64,000 nt of DNA from Burkholderiales bacterium (GCA_003963005.1 RXJW01000046.1:1-64000), one strand, 5' to 3'; counted from the stretch's first letter, positions 10,523 through 20,374 are shown. The notes: generated from the sequence alone by a model not told the origin. A program made the numbers and translations.

Positions 10523-13477
10523 GTGACCGCGTCCTCCGCCTCCTACGCTGCCCCGCTCACCGCCGCCGGCCATCGCCGGCTGCTGACCTTGCTCTTCGTC
10601 GACCTGAGCGGGTCGACGGCCATGGCCGAGTGGATGGAGGCCGAGCACTACGCCGCCATGCTGGCCGGCCTGCGCGAACTCTATGAACGCATCGTGCCGC
10701 ACCACGGCGGCGTCATCGCCCGCATCCAGGGCGACGGCATGCTGGCCGTGTTCGGTCACCCCGAGGTGCGCGAGGACGACGGCCGCCGCGCCACCGAGGC
10801 GGCGCTGGAGCTGCACGCCGCCGTGCGCGGCCTGCTGCCGCCTGGTCCGCGGCCGGCGGGCTTTGCCGGCCTGACGCTGCACAGCGGCATCCATGCCGGC
10901 ATCGTGCTCGTCAACGAGGGCGACCAGATGCGTGGCCGCTTCGAGCTCCTCGGCAACGCCCCCAACATCGCCGCCCGTCTGTCCGAGGCGGCCAAGGCCG
11001 ACGAGATCATCGCCAGCGAGGAAAGCCTCGGTCTGCAGAGCCAGTTCTTCGAGACCGGCCCGCGCTTCTCCCTGCAGCTGCGCGGGCGTGCCACGCCGCT
11101 GGCCGTCTACCGCGTGCACGGCCGTGCGGCCGTGGGGCGGCGCTTCGAGGCCAGTGTGCGGCGGGGCCTGGCGCCCTTCGTCGGGCGCTTTGGCGAGCTG
11201 GCGGCGCTGGATGCCGCGCTCGCCCGCGTGCTCTCGGGCCGCACCGTGTGGCTCGGTCTGCGCGCCGGTGCCGGTGTGGGCAAGACCCGGCTCACCGAGG
11301 AGTTCCTGCGCCGCGCGGCCGACCAGCACTGCCAGATCCACCGCGGCTACTGTGAGAGCTACCTCAGTGCCGAGCCGCTGCAGCCCTTCCTGCAGATGCT
11401 GCGCGCGCTGGACGGCCTGCACGAGGCCCCGCCCGAGCTCTTCGCCGCCCAGCAAAGCGCCCCCGCCCAGCGGGCCGATGCCCTGCTGGCCCTGCTGCTC
11501 GCGCTCGCGCGGCGCACGCCCCAGGTGGTCTGCATCGACGACCTGCAGTGGGCCGACGACGCCTCGCTGCGCCTGCTGCACCGGCTGCGCGGCGCCGCCC
11601 AGGCCCAGGGTCTGCCGCTGCTGCTGCTCAGCGCCAGCCGGCCCCAGCCCAGCCTGCCCGGCAGCAACGACGGCGACGCCGAGATCATCGAGCTGCCCCC
11701 GCTCACCGAGACCGAAGCCGCCCGCGCCGTGCAGCAGCTGCTGCCGCAGACCGACCCCTTCATCGCCTCCGAGGTGCAGCGCCACGCCGGCGGCAACCCG
11801 CTCTTCATCGAGGAGCTCTGTCACGCCGCTGCGGATGCCGGCGGGCATCTCGTCGAGGGCCAGACCAGCTCGGCCTGGCTCGCGGCGCTGGTGGAGTCCC
11901 GCGTGGGCCGCCTGCCGGCGGAGCAGGCCCAGCTCGTGCGCGTGGCGGCCGTCATCGGCAACGTCATCCCCGTGTGGCTGCTGGAGGCCCTGACCGGCTG
12001 CGGCGAGCGCCACCCCGATGTGCTGGCGCTGGCGGCGCAGGACTTCATCTTCCCCGACCAGCGCCCTGGCCACCTGCGCTTCAAGCACGGCATCACGCGT
12101 GACGTCGTCTACGAGGCCACCGGCCTGCACGACCGCCAGGCCCTGCACCGGCGCATCAGCTTCGAGCTGGCCAGCCACGGCGGAGCCGAGGGGCAACTGC
12201 ATGAGCAGCTGGCCTATCACGACGCGGCCGCCAACGACTGGCCCGCGGCCGCCCACCATGCCGAATCGGCCGGCGACCAGGCGCTCGCCGCCTCCGCGCT
12301 GGACCGCGCCAAGAAGCAGTACCGTGCTGCACTCGCCGCGCTGGAGTTCCTGCCCGACGACGACGCCCGCCGCCGCCGCTGGATCAGCATCGCCCAACGC
12401 CTGGGCATGGCCTGCGTGTTCGACGCCTCGCAGGACGACCTGCGCGTGCTGCGCCATGCCGCCAGCCTCGCCCAGGCCGACCGCGACCCGAGCCTGGTGG
12501 CCCGCACCGAGTACTGGCTGGCCTACGTGGGCTTCGCGCTGGGCGAGACCCGCGACAGCCTCGGCCACGCCCAGGCTGCCGTGCAGACGGCCCAGCTCTG
12601 CGGCGACCGCGCCCTGCTCGCGCAGCTGCCCGGCACCGTCGGCCAGCTCAAGGCGGCCGCCGCCAATTACGCCGAGGCCCTGCCGCTGCTGGACCTGGCC
12701 ATCCACCTGCAGCGCGAGCGTGCCAGCAAGAGCTCGGCCAACCGCATCGGCCTGGCTTACTCGCTCTGCTGCCGCGCCTACGTGCTGGCCGACCAGGGCC
12801 ACTTCGCCGACGCGCACGAGATCTTTGCCGAAGCGCTGACGCCGTTCGATGGCAGCGGCCACGCGGTCGAGGCCAGCATCCAGGGCTGGCGCGCGGCCGT
12901 GCTGCTGTGGCAGGGCCGCTGGGCCGAGGCGCGCGAGGCCGCAGCCGTGGCCCACCGCGTCGGCGCCCAGGTGCGCAGCATGTTCACCTGCGCGATGGGC
13001 CATGCCGCGGGCGCCTACGGGGCCTGGATGCAGGAGGCCGACCCCGCCGCCCGCCAGCACATCCTGGATGCCGTCGCCTGGCTCGCGCCGCGGGGCGGCG
13101 GCCTGTACAGCAGCTTCAACCACGGCTGGCTGGCCGACATCCTCGCCACGCAGGGTGACGCCGGCGCTGCGCGCCAGCAGGTGGCCCTGGCGCTCAAGCG
13201 AGGCCGCCAGCACGATTGGATCGGCGGCGCGATGGCCTACCGTGCCGCGGCGCGCCTGGCTGCCCGCGTCGGCGACGGTGACCGCGCCAAGCGCTACCTG
13301 AGCCTGGCTCGCGGCGCCGGCGAGCAGCGCAACTCGGCCCACGAGGCCGCCGTCACCGCGCTGCTGGAGGCCGAGCTGCGCCTGGACGACCGCTGGCAGG
13401 CGTCGCTGGACGTCGCCCGCGCCGAATTCGCCCGGCTGGGCATGACCGGCTTCCTCGAGCGCGCCCGCTCGCTCTGA
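10523..13477 (+). CDS. Adenylate/guanylate cyclase domain-AAA ATPase-TPR regulator
   Basis: A 984-residue protein of the cyclase/ATPase/tetratricopeptide type. Residues 18-190 are a class III cyclase domain with metal-binding Asp27 (LLFVDLSGST) and Asp71 (IQGDGMLAVFG). Residues about 235-560 form a STAND-like AAA ATPase with Walker A GAGVGKT (Lys254) and Walker B VVCIDDLQWADD (Asp339). The C-terminal half is Ala/Leu-rich helical repeat. Start is GTG; no signal peptide or membrane span is visible. Such proteins are thought to couple a sensing repeat domain and ATP switch to cyclic-nucleotide output, but no ligand is established. Its neighbour is another cyclase-like gene. Confidence 0.85.
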   Translation: MTASSASYAAPLTAAGHRRLLTLLFVDLSGSTAMAEWMEAEHYAAMLAGLRELYERIVPHHGGVIARIQGDGMLAVFGHPEVREDDGRRATEAALELHAAVRGLLPPGPRPAGFAGLTLHSGIHAGIVLVNEGDQMRGRFELLGNAPNIAARLSEAAKADEIIASEESLGLQSQFFETGPRFSLQLRGRATPLAVYRVHGRAAVGRRFEASVRRGLAPFVGRFGELAALDAALARVLSGRTVWLGLRAGAGVGKTRLTEEFLRRAADQHCQIHRGYCESYLSAEPLQPFLQMLRALDGLHEAPPELFAAQQSAPAQRADALLALLLALARRTPQVVCIDDLQWADDASLRLLHRLRGAAQAQGLPLLLLSASRPQPSLPGSNDGDAEIIELPPLTETEAARAVQQLLPQTDPFIASEVQRHAGGNPLFIEELCHAAADAGGHLVEGQTSSAWLAALVESRVGRLPAEQAQLVRVAAVIGNVIPVWLLEALTGCGERHPDVLALAAQDFIFPDQRPGHLRFKHGITRDVVYEATGLHDRQALHRRISFELASHGGAEGQLHEQLAYHDAAANDWPAAAHHAESAGDQALAASALDRAKKQYRAALAALEFLPDDDARRRRWISIAQRLGMACVFDASQDDLRVLRHAASLAQADRDPSLVARTEYWLAYVGFALGETRDSLGHAQAAVQTAQLCGDRALLAQLPGTVGQLKAAAANYAEALPLLDLAIHLQRERASKSSANRIGLAYSLCCRAYVLADQGHFADAHEIFAEALTPFDGSGHAVEASIQGWRAAVLLWQGRWAEAREAAAVAHRVGAQVRSMFTCAMGHAAGAYGAWMQEADPAARQHILDAVAWLAPRGGGLYSSFNHGWLADILATQGDAGAARQQVALALKRGRQHDWIGGAMAYRAAARLAARVGDGDRAKRYLSLARGAGEQRNSAHEAAVTALLEAELRLDDRWQASLDVARAEFARLGMTGFLERARSL

Positions 13478-13568
13478 CACCGGCGCCTTCCTCAATCCAG
13501 ACCCCGAATCCGTGGCTCCGGCGCAAGACCGGGGCGCGCGACGCTGGGCGCCGCCCACAATCGGCGCC

Positions 13569-14684
13569 ATGACCTCCCTCCCGCCTGTTGCCCCGGCAAC
13601 GACCGCCCCCTTGCGCTGGCTGCCCCCGCGCGAGGTGCTGCGCATCTACGCGCTGGCCTGGCTGCCGGTGCTGCTCATCTACCTGGTGGCCGTGGAGACC
13701 GATGGCGTCTGGTCGCGCGGTTTCAACCTGTGGAGCGCCCTGCACGGCACGCTGCGCAACATGGGGCCGCAGTTCGCGCTGCTGCTGCTGCTGTGGCCGG
13801 CCACCGGCTGGATGGAGGCTCGCCGCCTGAGTGCCGCGCGCCAGGTGGCCGCGCATGCGGTGCTGGCGGTGGGCTTCGTGTTCGTCTGGTACGGCCTGCT
13901 GTGGCTGTGGATTGCGCTGGAGAACAGCGTGGCGGCCGCCGAGCAGGCACGCAGCTACTGGTTCATCTGGCAGCTGGAGTTCGGCATGCTGGCCTACGCG
14001 GCGGCGGCCGGCGGCTTCAGTGCCTACCGCGCCGTGCAGCGGGCGCGTGCCGAGGCTGCCGTCGCCGCGCAGGCACAGACCCTGCTGGCGCGCAGCGAGC
14101 TGGCGGCGCTGCGCAACAAGCTCAACCCGCACTTCCTGTTCAACACGCTGCACAGCATCCTGGCCCTGGTGCGCAAGGATGCCGCCCGCGCCGAGGAGGC
14201 GCTGTTCACCTTCAGCGAGATGCTGCGCTACCTGCTCGACACCGAGCGCAGCGGCGACGACCAGGTGCTGCTGCGCGATGAGCTCACCTTCACCGAGCAG
14301 TACCTGGCACTGGAAGCCCTCCGCCTGGGCGACCGGCTGCGCGTGGACTGGCAGGTCGACGACGAGCTGCTGTGCCGCTGCGTGCCGGCCCTGAGCCTGC
14401 AGCCGCTGGTCGAGAACAGCATCAAGCACGCCTTCAACCCGCGCAGCGAGCCGGGCCTGCTGCGCATCTGCGTCGACAGCCCGGACGGCCAGCTGCGCCT
14501 GCGCGTGGCCGACGATGGCCCCGGCGTGCAACTGCCGCCCGACGGCGCACTGCCGCCCGGCACGGGCCTCGGCCTGCGCACCGTCGCGCGGCGGCTGGCG
14601 CTGCGCTGGGGCGACGCAGCCCGCTTCGACGTGCAGTCCGCGCCGGGCCAGGGATTCACCGTGGAAATGAGGTTGCCGGCATGA
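13569..14684 (+). CDS. LytS/YehU-type sensor histidine kinase
   Basis: A 371-residue inner-membrane kinase. About four hydrophobic spans occupy residues 25-160. They are followed by the His_kinase family phospho-acceptor segment, NKLNPHFLFNTLHSILALV with His188, and a HATPase domain (LQPLVENSIKHAF, DDGPGV, GTGLGLRTV). ATG 13569 is preferred to earlier codons because it lies just before the first membrane segment. It overlaps the LytTR regulator gene by ATGA, so the two form a coupled two-component pair. The stimulus is not evident from the sequence. Confidence 0.92.
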   Translation: MTSLPPVAPATTAPLRWLPPREVLRIYALAWLPVLLIYLVAVETDGVWSRGFNLWSALHGTLRNMGPQFALLLLLWPATGWMEARRLSAARQVAAHAVLAVGFVFVWYGLLWLWIALENSVAAAEQARSYWFIWQLEFGMLAYAAAAGGFSAYRAVQRARAEAAVAAQAQTLLARSELAALRNKLNPHFLFNTLHSILALVRKDAARAEEALFTFSEMLRYLLDTERSGDDQVLLRDELTFTEQYLALEALRLGDRLRVDWQVDDELLCRCVPALSLQPLVENSIKHAFNPRSEPGLLRICVDSPDGQLRLRVADDGPGVQLPPDGALPPGTGLGLRTVARRLALRWGDAARFDVQSAPGQGFTVEMRLPA

Positions 14685-15421
14685 GCATTCGCGTGGTCAT
14701 TTGCGAGGACGAGCCCCTGGCGCGCGAGACTCTGCGCGACTTCATCGCCGCTACGCCGGAGCTGCTGCTGGTGGGCGAGGCGGCCAACGGGCGCGAGGCG
14801 CTGCGGCTGATCCAGGCGCTACAGCCCGATCTCGTGTTCATGGACATCCAGATGCCCGAACTCACCGGCCTGGAGGTGGTGCGCCAGCTCACCGCGGTGC
14901 CGCCGTTGATCTTCACGACGGCCTACGACCAGCACGCCGTGACGGCCTTCGAGCTGCATGCGCTGGACTACCTGCTCAAGCCCTTCACGCAGGCCCGCTT
15001 CCAGGCCGCCGTGCAGCGTGCGCTGCAGGCCCCCGCCCCCGCGGCCGAGCGCGGTGCCGCGGCCGTGAGCGCGCTGCAGAGCCAGCCAGGCGAGGCCCTG
15101 GCCCGCATCCTCGTGCGCGACCGCGGCCGCATCTTCCCGCTGGCGCTGGACGAGATCGAACACCTGCGCGCCGACCTGAAGTACACCCAGATCACCGCCC
15201 GCGGCGCCAACTTCCTGGTGCGCATGCCGCTCGGCGAGCTGGAGGCGCGGCTGGACCCGACCCGCTTCCTGCGGGTTCACCGCAATGCCATCGTCAACCT
15301 GGACTTCGTCGATTCCATGAAGGCCGACGAACAGAGCCAGTTGCAGATCCTGATGCGCGACGGCACCGAGCTGCTGGCCAACCGCGAGGCGAGCAAGCGC
15401 CTGCGCGATCTGTCGATCTGA
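14681..15421 (+). CDS. LytTR-family response regulator
   Basis: A 246-residue regulator. The N-terminal receiver has acidic D10/E11, phospho-acceptor D55 (VFMDIQMPE), T80 and K100 (LLKPFT). The C-terminal LytTR DNA-binding domain covers about residues 142-246 and includes FLRVHRNAIVN, a family hallmark. It is the partner of the kinase whose stop codon it overlaps. LytTR regulators often bind pairs of short direct repeats. No such repeats were recognised nearby, so its targets are unknown. Confidence 0.93.
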   Translation: MSIRVVICEDEPLARETLRDFIAATPELLLVGEAANGREALRLIQALQPDLVFMDIQMPELTGLEVVRQLTAVPPLIFTTAYDQHAVTAFELHALDYLLKPFTQARFQAAVQRALQAPAPAAERGAAAVSALQSQPGEALARILVRDRGRIFPLALDEIEHLRADLKYTQITARGANFLVRMPLGELEARLDPTRFLRVHRNAIVNLDFVDSMKADEQSQLQILMRDGTELLANREASKRLRDLSI

Positions 15422-15445
15422 CCTGTCGAGGCAGGCGCCGGCGGG

Positions 15446-16114
15446 TCAGCACTGCCAGAGCAGTGCGGCCGAGCGGCTGTCTTCGGACAGGAAGACGTAG
15501 CCCACCCCGGTGCCCAGGTTCAGGTTGAATGGGAAGGTGCCGTCCTCCAGCTGGAGCAGCAGCCGGGCGCCGGGGAACGGGAACTCCTCGTCCTGGATCC
15601 AGTAGGGCGAGCCGCCGATCTTGTTGCCTCGCCAGCTTTCGATGATCCGGGCACGGTCCGCGTCGGGGAGGTCGTCCAGTGACTCGGCCGTGCGGTAGGG
15701 GTGCTCATTGGCTTCCGAGGCCACCACGAGGTACTCGCAGGCGACTTCCCGCCTGGGCCCGTCGGTGTCCACCCAGTGGGTGAGCAGGGACGGGTAGGTC
15801 GCGGGCCTGGCATCGGTCGCGGCACCGCTCTGCAGGACGACGGCCGTTTCGCCGTCGCTCGGGCTCCAGGTCTCCATCGCCCGCTCGTCGAAGCCCGCGC
15901 CGGTCATGAAGAGGTAGGCGATGCAGAGTCGCTCGTCCGGCGCGAGCTCGGGCGGCACGACCACCTGGCCGATGAAGGTCATCGGCTCGCCGGTGCGGCG
16001 GCTGGTGGGCACACAGGCTGCCTGCAACCACACGGGATGACCGCCGAACTTCGTAACGGGGGTCGTGACCGGGGAGCGGGCGGCCACGAAATCAAGGGTC
16101 GTGGAGGAGGCCAT
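15446..16114 (-). CDS. DUF1963 (YwqG-like) protein
   Basis: A 222-residue soluble protein. It shows the DUF1963 pattern: KFGGHPVWLQ near the start, MTFIGQV in the middle, GSPYWIQDEE and a terminal VGYVFLSEDSRSAALLWQC. Family members are widespread in bacteria, often annotated only by structure (YwqG of Bacillus), and have no proven activity. Acidic content is high. It is convergent with the LytTR gene, with only 24 bases between the stops. The family assignment is fair; the function is unknown. Confidence 0.7.
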   Translation of the reverse strand: MASSTTLDFVAARSPVTTPVTKFGGHPVWLQAACVPTSRRTGEPMTFIGQVVVPPELAPDERLCIAYLFMTGAGFDERAMETWSPSDGETAVVLQSGAATDARPATYPSLLTHWVDTDGPRREVACEYLVVASEANEHPYRTAESLDDLPDADRARIIESWRGNKIGGSPYWIQDEEFPFPGARLLLQLEDGTFPFNLNLGTGVGYVFLSEDSRSAALLWQC

Positions 16115-16259
16115 GGCCGAGCAGTGAAGAGACGACGGGGCGGCGCCGTCTGGACGACGACACCGCGTGTGGGCGTTCGATCATGCCAGCAACCCCGCCT
16201 TCGATGCCGGTGAAAACTGCCCGCAGGGGCGACTTCGCTTCGGCCGCACCAGCAAGCGT

Positions 16260-17915
16260 TCAGGCGGTCGCGTCAGCCGCGCCCGGTGGGCCCCGATCGG
16301 CGGCGGTCGATACCGCTGCCGCCGCGTCCGCCACGCTCCAGAACAGGCGGGCTTCTCGGCCCAGGCCGTCCGGTTGGCTCTGACGCAGCAAGGCCCGCAC
16401 GGGTTCCTTGACGCGCGCGAGCAGCAGCAGCTGTCCGCGGCCGGTCAGCCGGCGGTCGAGCTCCAGCAGGCATTCGAGGGCCGTGCTGTCGAGGTCGCTG
16501 CTTTCCTCGAGGCTGAGCACGAGGATGCCCGCGGTACTCGATGCGAGGCGGGCGTCGGCCTCGGCGAGCACACGCTCCGCGCTGGCGAAGAACAGCGGCT
16601 CCTGCGGCCGCAGGATCAGCGCACCGGGCACGGCCTCGGCATCCGGGTGCTCCAGGCGGCTGACGAAGTTCCGCGTGCCGGGCAGCACGGCCAACTCGTG
16701 CACCACGGGTTGGCTGAATCGGCGCAGGGCCTCCACGATGGACAGGGCCACCGCGGCCAGCATGCCGTGCAGCACACCCAGCGTCAGCACGGCCAGCACC
16801 GCGCCGATGATCAGCAGCCGATCCCGGCCCAGCTGCCAGGTGGCCAGCAGCGGGCGGGGCGACAGGGCGTGCCACAAGGCCGAGACGACCGCGACCGCGA
16901 GCACCGCCCTCGGCAGCCACTGCAGGCCGTCCAGGGCCAGCGCGATGGCCAGCGCCATCACGACGCAGGCCAGTGCGCCCGCCCAGCGGCTGCGGGAGCC
17001 GGCGCTGTGATTGGCCGAACTGGCCGAGAAGCCCGCCCCCACCGGCATGCCCTGCAGCAGCGCGGCCATCACGTTGGCGGCACCCAGGGCCATCAGTTCG
17101 CGGTTGGGGTTGAGCGTGTCACCGCGGGCCAGGGCCAGCGCGCGCATGCTGCCCCAGGATTCCGCAAACAGCAGCACGACCAGGCCCACCGACAGCTCCG
17201 CCACCCGCAGCCAGGCCTGATCGTCGAGCTGCGGCCAGTGCAGGGCCAGGCTCGGCATCGGCACCGGGCCGACCACTTCGAGGCCCCGGGCTGGCAGGTC
17301 CAGCGCCCCACTGACCCCGGTGGCAGCGACGAGCACGATCAGCGAGGCCGGCAGGCTGGGCCAGCGCCGCAGCGCCGCCACCAGGGCCCCGGCTGCGCCG
17401 GCAACGAGCAGGTTCAGGCCCTGCGCCTGCGCCGCGTGGGTGACGACCCAGGCCAGCAGCTGCAGGGGGTCCAGGCCGGCTGGCGCATGCAGGCCCAGGA
17501 CATCGGGCAGCTGCCGGATGACGATGGTGATGGCCAGCGCGAAGGCGAATCCACGCAGCACGGGCCGCGACACGAAGGCCGACAACTGCCCCTGCCGCGC
17601 GGCCGCCAGCACCAGCAGCACGGCGCCGGCAGCGAGGGTCAAGGCCAGCAGCGCCGGTCCGGCCGGGATGCCAGGCGACCCGGCGACCGCAGCGGCCACG
17701 AGGCTTGCGCTGGACGAGGTCGGGGCGACGATGGCGTCGCGGCTTCGGCCCAGTACCGCATAGACCGCCAGGCCCACGAGCGCCGCCGTCAGCGCGTGCG
17801 AGACCGGGACCCGGGCCAGGCCGGCGTAGGCCACCGCTTCCGGCAGCAGCAGCCCGGCCACACACAGGCCGGCTGCCAGGTCGGCGCGCCAGAGCGCCCA
17901 GCGCGATGCCGTCAT
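16260..17915 (-). CDS. SulP/SLC26-family anion transporter with STAS domain
   Basis: A 551-residue membrane protein. About a dozen hydrophobic segments fill residues 10-400, including the SulP-type early string GLLLPEAVAYAGLARVPV. A cytoplasmic STAS domain follows (about 420-530, with ILVLSLEESSDLDSTALECLL). SulP carriers move sulfate, bicarbonate, dicarboxylates or similar anions, usually with H+ or Na+. Substrate cannot be read from sequence. Its start overlaps the stop of the DUF2252 gene (ATGA on the minus strand), so the two are co-translated, an arrangement worth noting because DUF2252 proteins resemble kinases. The STAS serine in DLDST could be a phosphorylation site. Confidence 0.87.
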   Translation of the reverse strand: MTASRWALWRADLAAGLCVAGLLLPEAVAYAGLARVPVSHALTAALVGLAVYAVLGRSRDAIVAPTSSSASLVAAAVAGSPGIPAGPALLALTLAAGAVLLVLAAARQGQLSAFVSRPVLRGFAFALAITIVIRQLPDVLGLHAPAGLDPLQLLAWVVTHAAQAQGLNLLVAGAAGALVAALRRWPSLPASLIVLVAATGVSGALDLPARGLEVVGPVPMPSLALHWPQLDDQAWLRVAELSVGLVVLLFAESWGSMRALALARGDTLNPNRELMALGAANVMAALLQGMPVGAGFSASSANHSAGSRSRWAGALACVVMALAIALALDGLQWLPRAVLAVAVVSALWHALSPRPLLATWQLGRDRLLIIGAVLAVLTLGVLHGMLAAVALSIVEALRRFSQPVVHELAVLPGTRNFVSRLEHPDAEAVPGALILRPQEPLFFASAERVLAEADARLASSTAGILVLSLEESSDLDSTALECLLELDRRLTGRGQLLLLARVKEPVRALLRQSQPDGLGREARLFWSVADAAAAVSTAADRGPPGAADATA

Positions 17916-19138
17916 GCGCCCACCTCCAGCGCCCCCTCGTCGAAGGCCTGGCTGTAGTCGCGCCAGTCGGCGCGCACCTGATCGGCCGTGATCCTGGCGG
18001 TCTCGACGAGCCGGTCACGCCATTTGCCGGGCGCCGCGCCACGCCGGCCGAAATCCATCAGTTCGTCCGCCGTGGCCGAGCCCTGGCGGCCCGAGGCGCG
18101 CAATTGCGCCCACGCGGTGAGGCGCGCCATGGTCTGAAGCGCGTCGGCCAGGTCACGCGGACGCGCGGCGAGTTGGGCCAGGTCCAGCCGATCTTCGCTC
18201 GGCTGCAGGCCTCTGAGCACGAAGGGGCGACCGTCCAGCCTGACGGGTTGGAGGAAGGCCATCGGGACGGCCTGCATGCGCGTCTGGGCGGCCACGACCC
18301 GCACGGCCTCGTCGGCGAACCTGGGCTGCGGGCAAGGGCTCACCGGGGCCAGCACGGAGGGGCGGATCTCCTTCAGATCGAGCAGGTAATGCCCATGCGG
18401 GCCCCCCTTGCCCCGGACGAGGATGATGAAGCGCCGCAAGCCCAGGCTGCCCGTCCCCGCGATCCGGCGCGCGACGTCCAGCACCTTGTAGAAGCCCGGG
18501 TGGGCTTGTGTCGAGGCGAAGTGCTGCATGAACGCCCGCACCTGCTGCTGGTCCGTGCGCGAAGCGGCCAGCGCCTTCTTGCCGTCGACCCGCAGGCGCA
18601 AGAAGCCTCGGCCGGTCGGGGGCGGCTCGCAGCGCCGGGCCAGGAAATCGGCCCGCTGGCGGTCACCGAGCGCGGTCAACAGGTCACGCACGGGCCCGCT
18701 GGCCGTGTCCCGTTCCACCCAGTACGCCTTGCCGGTGGCCAGCGCATCGGCGTAGGCATCGATCATCTGCCGCGCCAGCGGCGCGACCGCGGCCGGTGGC
18801 AGCTTCAGTTCGTCGGCGGCCACCCACAGGCTGGTCAAGAGACGCAGCGGGTCCCAGGCCGCGGGCGCCAGCGCCGCCTCGTCGAAGTCATTGAGGTCGA
18901 AGTAGGCCAGCCGGTTGTCGCCCTTGTAGCTGCCGAAGTTCTCGAGGTGCAGATCGCCGCAGCACCACGCTGGCGGTGCCGTCTTGAGCGCGCCGCGCGG
19001 CCTGACCCGGGCGTGGAACAGATGCGCCGTGCCGCGCAGGAAGCTGAACGGGCTGGCGCGCATCTTGGCCAGCTTGATGCGCAGGCGCTCGGGGTCTCGC
19101 CCGGCGTTGTCGTCGAGGATGGATTTGACGATGTCCAT
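17912..19138 (-). CDS. DUF2252 (kinase-fold-like) protein
   Basis: A 408-residue cytoplasmic protein of the DUF2252 family. Typical strings are SPFSFLRGTAHLF, WCCGDLHLENFGSY and YFDLNDFDEAALAP. The last two look like the catalytic HxDxxxxN and metal-binding D elements of aminoglycoside-kinase-type folds, which is an inference. ATG 19138 (MDIVKSILDDN) is chosen over an upstream extension because it aligns with the conserved beginning. The gene is translationally coupled to the SulP transporter downstream. The biochemical role of the family is not established. Confidence 0.8.
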   Translation of the reverse strand: MDIVKSILDDNAGRDPERLRIKLAKMRASPFSFLRGTAHLFHARVRPRGALKTAPPAWCCGDLHLENFGSYKGDNRLAYFDLNDFDEAALAPAAWDPLRLLTSLWVAADELKLPPAAVAPLARQMIDAYADALATGKAYWVERDTASGPVRDLLTALGDRQRADFLARRCEPPPTGRGFLRLRVDGKKALAASRTDQQQVRAFMQHFASTQAHPGFYKVLDVARRIAGTGSLGLRRFIILVRGKGGPHGHYLLDLKEIRPSVLAPVSPCPQPRFADEAVRVVAAQTRMQAVPMAFLQPVRLDGRPFVLRGLQPSEDRLDLAQLAARPRDLADALQTMARLTAWAQLRASGRQGSATADELMDFGRRGAAPGKWRDRLVETARITADQVRADWRDYSQAFDEGALEVGA

Positions 19139-19241
19139 GGGTTCTGGCGCTGTGGCGCCCGCAGACGGGCCGGCACATCTTCCCAGCACCGCCGGCATCG
19201 GCAGGCCCCGAAGCTTGCACGGACTTGATCGCCCTCGGGTC

Positions 19242-19883
19242 TCAGCCCCGCGGGTCTTCGAGCATCAGGCTCTTCACCTTGGTCGTGATGATGTCCACGG
19301 CCGGCCCGTTGGCGCCGTGCGGCAGGATCACGTCGGCATTGCGCTTGGTGGGTTCGATGAACTGCTTGTGCATCGGGCGCACGGTGTCCAGGTACTGCTG
19401 CACCACCGACTCGGTGCTGCGGCCGCGCTCGGTGATGTCGCGCTGCAGCCGGCGGATGAAGCGCACGTCCGACGCCGTGTCGACGTAGATCTTCAGCGAC
19501 ATCATGTTGCGCAGCTTGCTGTCGTACAGCGCGAACAGCCCCTCGACGACGATCACCGGGGCGGGCTTGACGGTGATGGTCCGCGTGGAGCGGTTGTCAG
19601 CCGCAAAGTCGTAGACCGGCATCTCGATCGCCTCGCCCTTGCGCAGGGCCGCCAGATGCTGCGCCATCAGCGGCCAGTCGAAGGCATCCGGGTGGTCATA
19701 GTTCTGCTTGCGCCGGTCCTCCGGGGGCATGTGGGACTGGTCGCGGTAATAGTCGTCCTGCATCACGACCGCCACCTTGTCCGGCCCGATCGCCGCCAGC
19801 ACCTGGCGCGTGACGGTCGACTTGCCGCTGCCGCTGCCGCCTGCAACACCGATGACGAAAGGTTTGTGGGAGGTCTTGGGCAT
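19242..19883 (-). CDS. udk: Uridine kinase
   Basis: A 213-residue P-loop kinase that phosphorylates uridine and cytidine in pyrimidine salvage. The Walker A element is GVAGGSGSGKST near residue 12. QDDYYRD, NYDHPDAFDW and DTASDVRFIRRLQRDITERGR are all characteristic of Udk. Length is standard (E. coli 213). It is separated by about 100 bases from the DUF2252 gene downstream and has a long non-coding stretch upstream. Confidence 0.97.
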   Translation of the reverse strand: MPKTSHKPFVIGVAGGSGSGKSTVTRQVLAAIGPDKVAVVMQDDYYRDQSHMPPEDRRKQNYDHPDAFDWPLMAQHLAALRKGEAIEMPVYDFAADNRSTRTITVKPAPVIVVEGLFALYDSKLRNMMSLKIYVDTASDVRFIRRLQRDITERGRSTESVVQQYLDTVRPMHKQFIEPTKRNADVILPHGANGPAVDIITTKVKSLMLEDPRG

Positions 19884-20374
19884 GGGATCGGCGCGCAGGC
19901 GGAAACGAAACCCGGGAATTTACAAGGTCGCGGGGAGGGCTTGGCCCCGGTGAAGCGCCTCGACGCTCGTGGGCCGCTTGAACGACCGCCGCGGAGGCTT
20001 GTGACGGTCTCGGACCGACCCGGAGCGGTCGGTCAACCATCACCAGTTGCTTGCCTCAGAGCAGTCGCTCAACGCTGGACCTGCGCCGACGACAAACAGC
20101 GTAGCCATTGGGTGATCGTCTCGATGGACGGGCTAGGCCTCATGCTTCCCAAGGCAACGGGTAGTTTGTGACCGGCTGGGGTCAACAGCAGCTTTAGGCG
20201 GGTACATCGCGCGCGTCGCTACTTCTGCTACGGGTCGATGGACGCCGCTCGCCGTACCCACCCTCGGTCGCTTGGACCCTCTTCCGCCGAGCGCCCAGGG
20301 CCCGGACGCGCAGGTGACGGGTCGCACCCTGCCCGCGCCCGCGGCCGATTGACCCAGGGCGCGGCCAACCCGCG
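19884..20374. other. 491-base intergenic stretch, no recognised gene
   Basis: This gap lies between the udk start and the end of the DyP-P450 gene, so the udk promoter must be at its left edge. Around 20010-20035 there is an imperfect GACCG...CGGTC palindrome. No convincing start, ribosome site or protein family match was seen in any frame. Parts look like decayed sequence, but no insertion-sequence end or direct repeat was found. Confidence 0.5.

Noticed and set aside
9662-13645. Very long minus-strand frame antisense to the cyclase genes
   Set aside because: High GC at third codon positions makes long antisense frames common; it is Arg/Ala/Gly/Gln-rich without family motifs, and the sense frames have clear domains.
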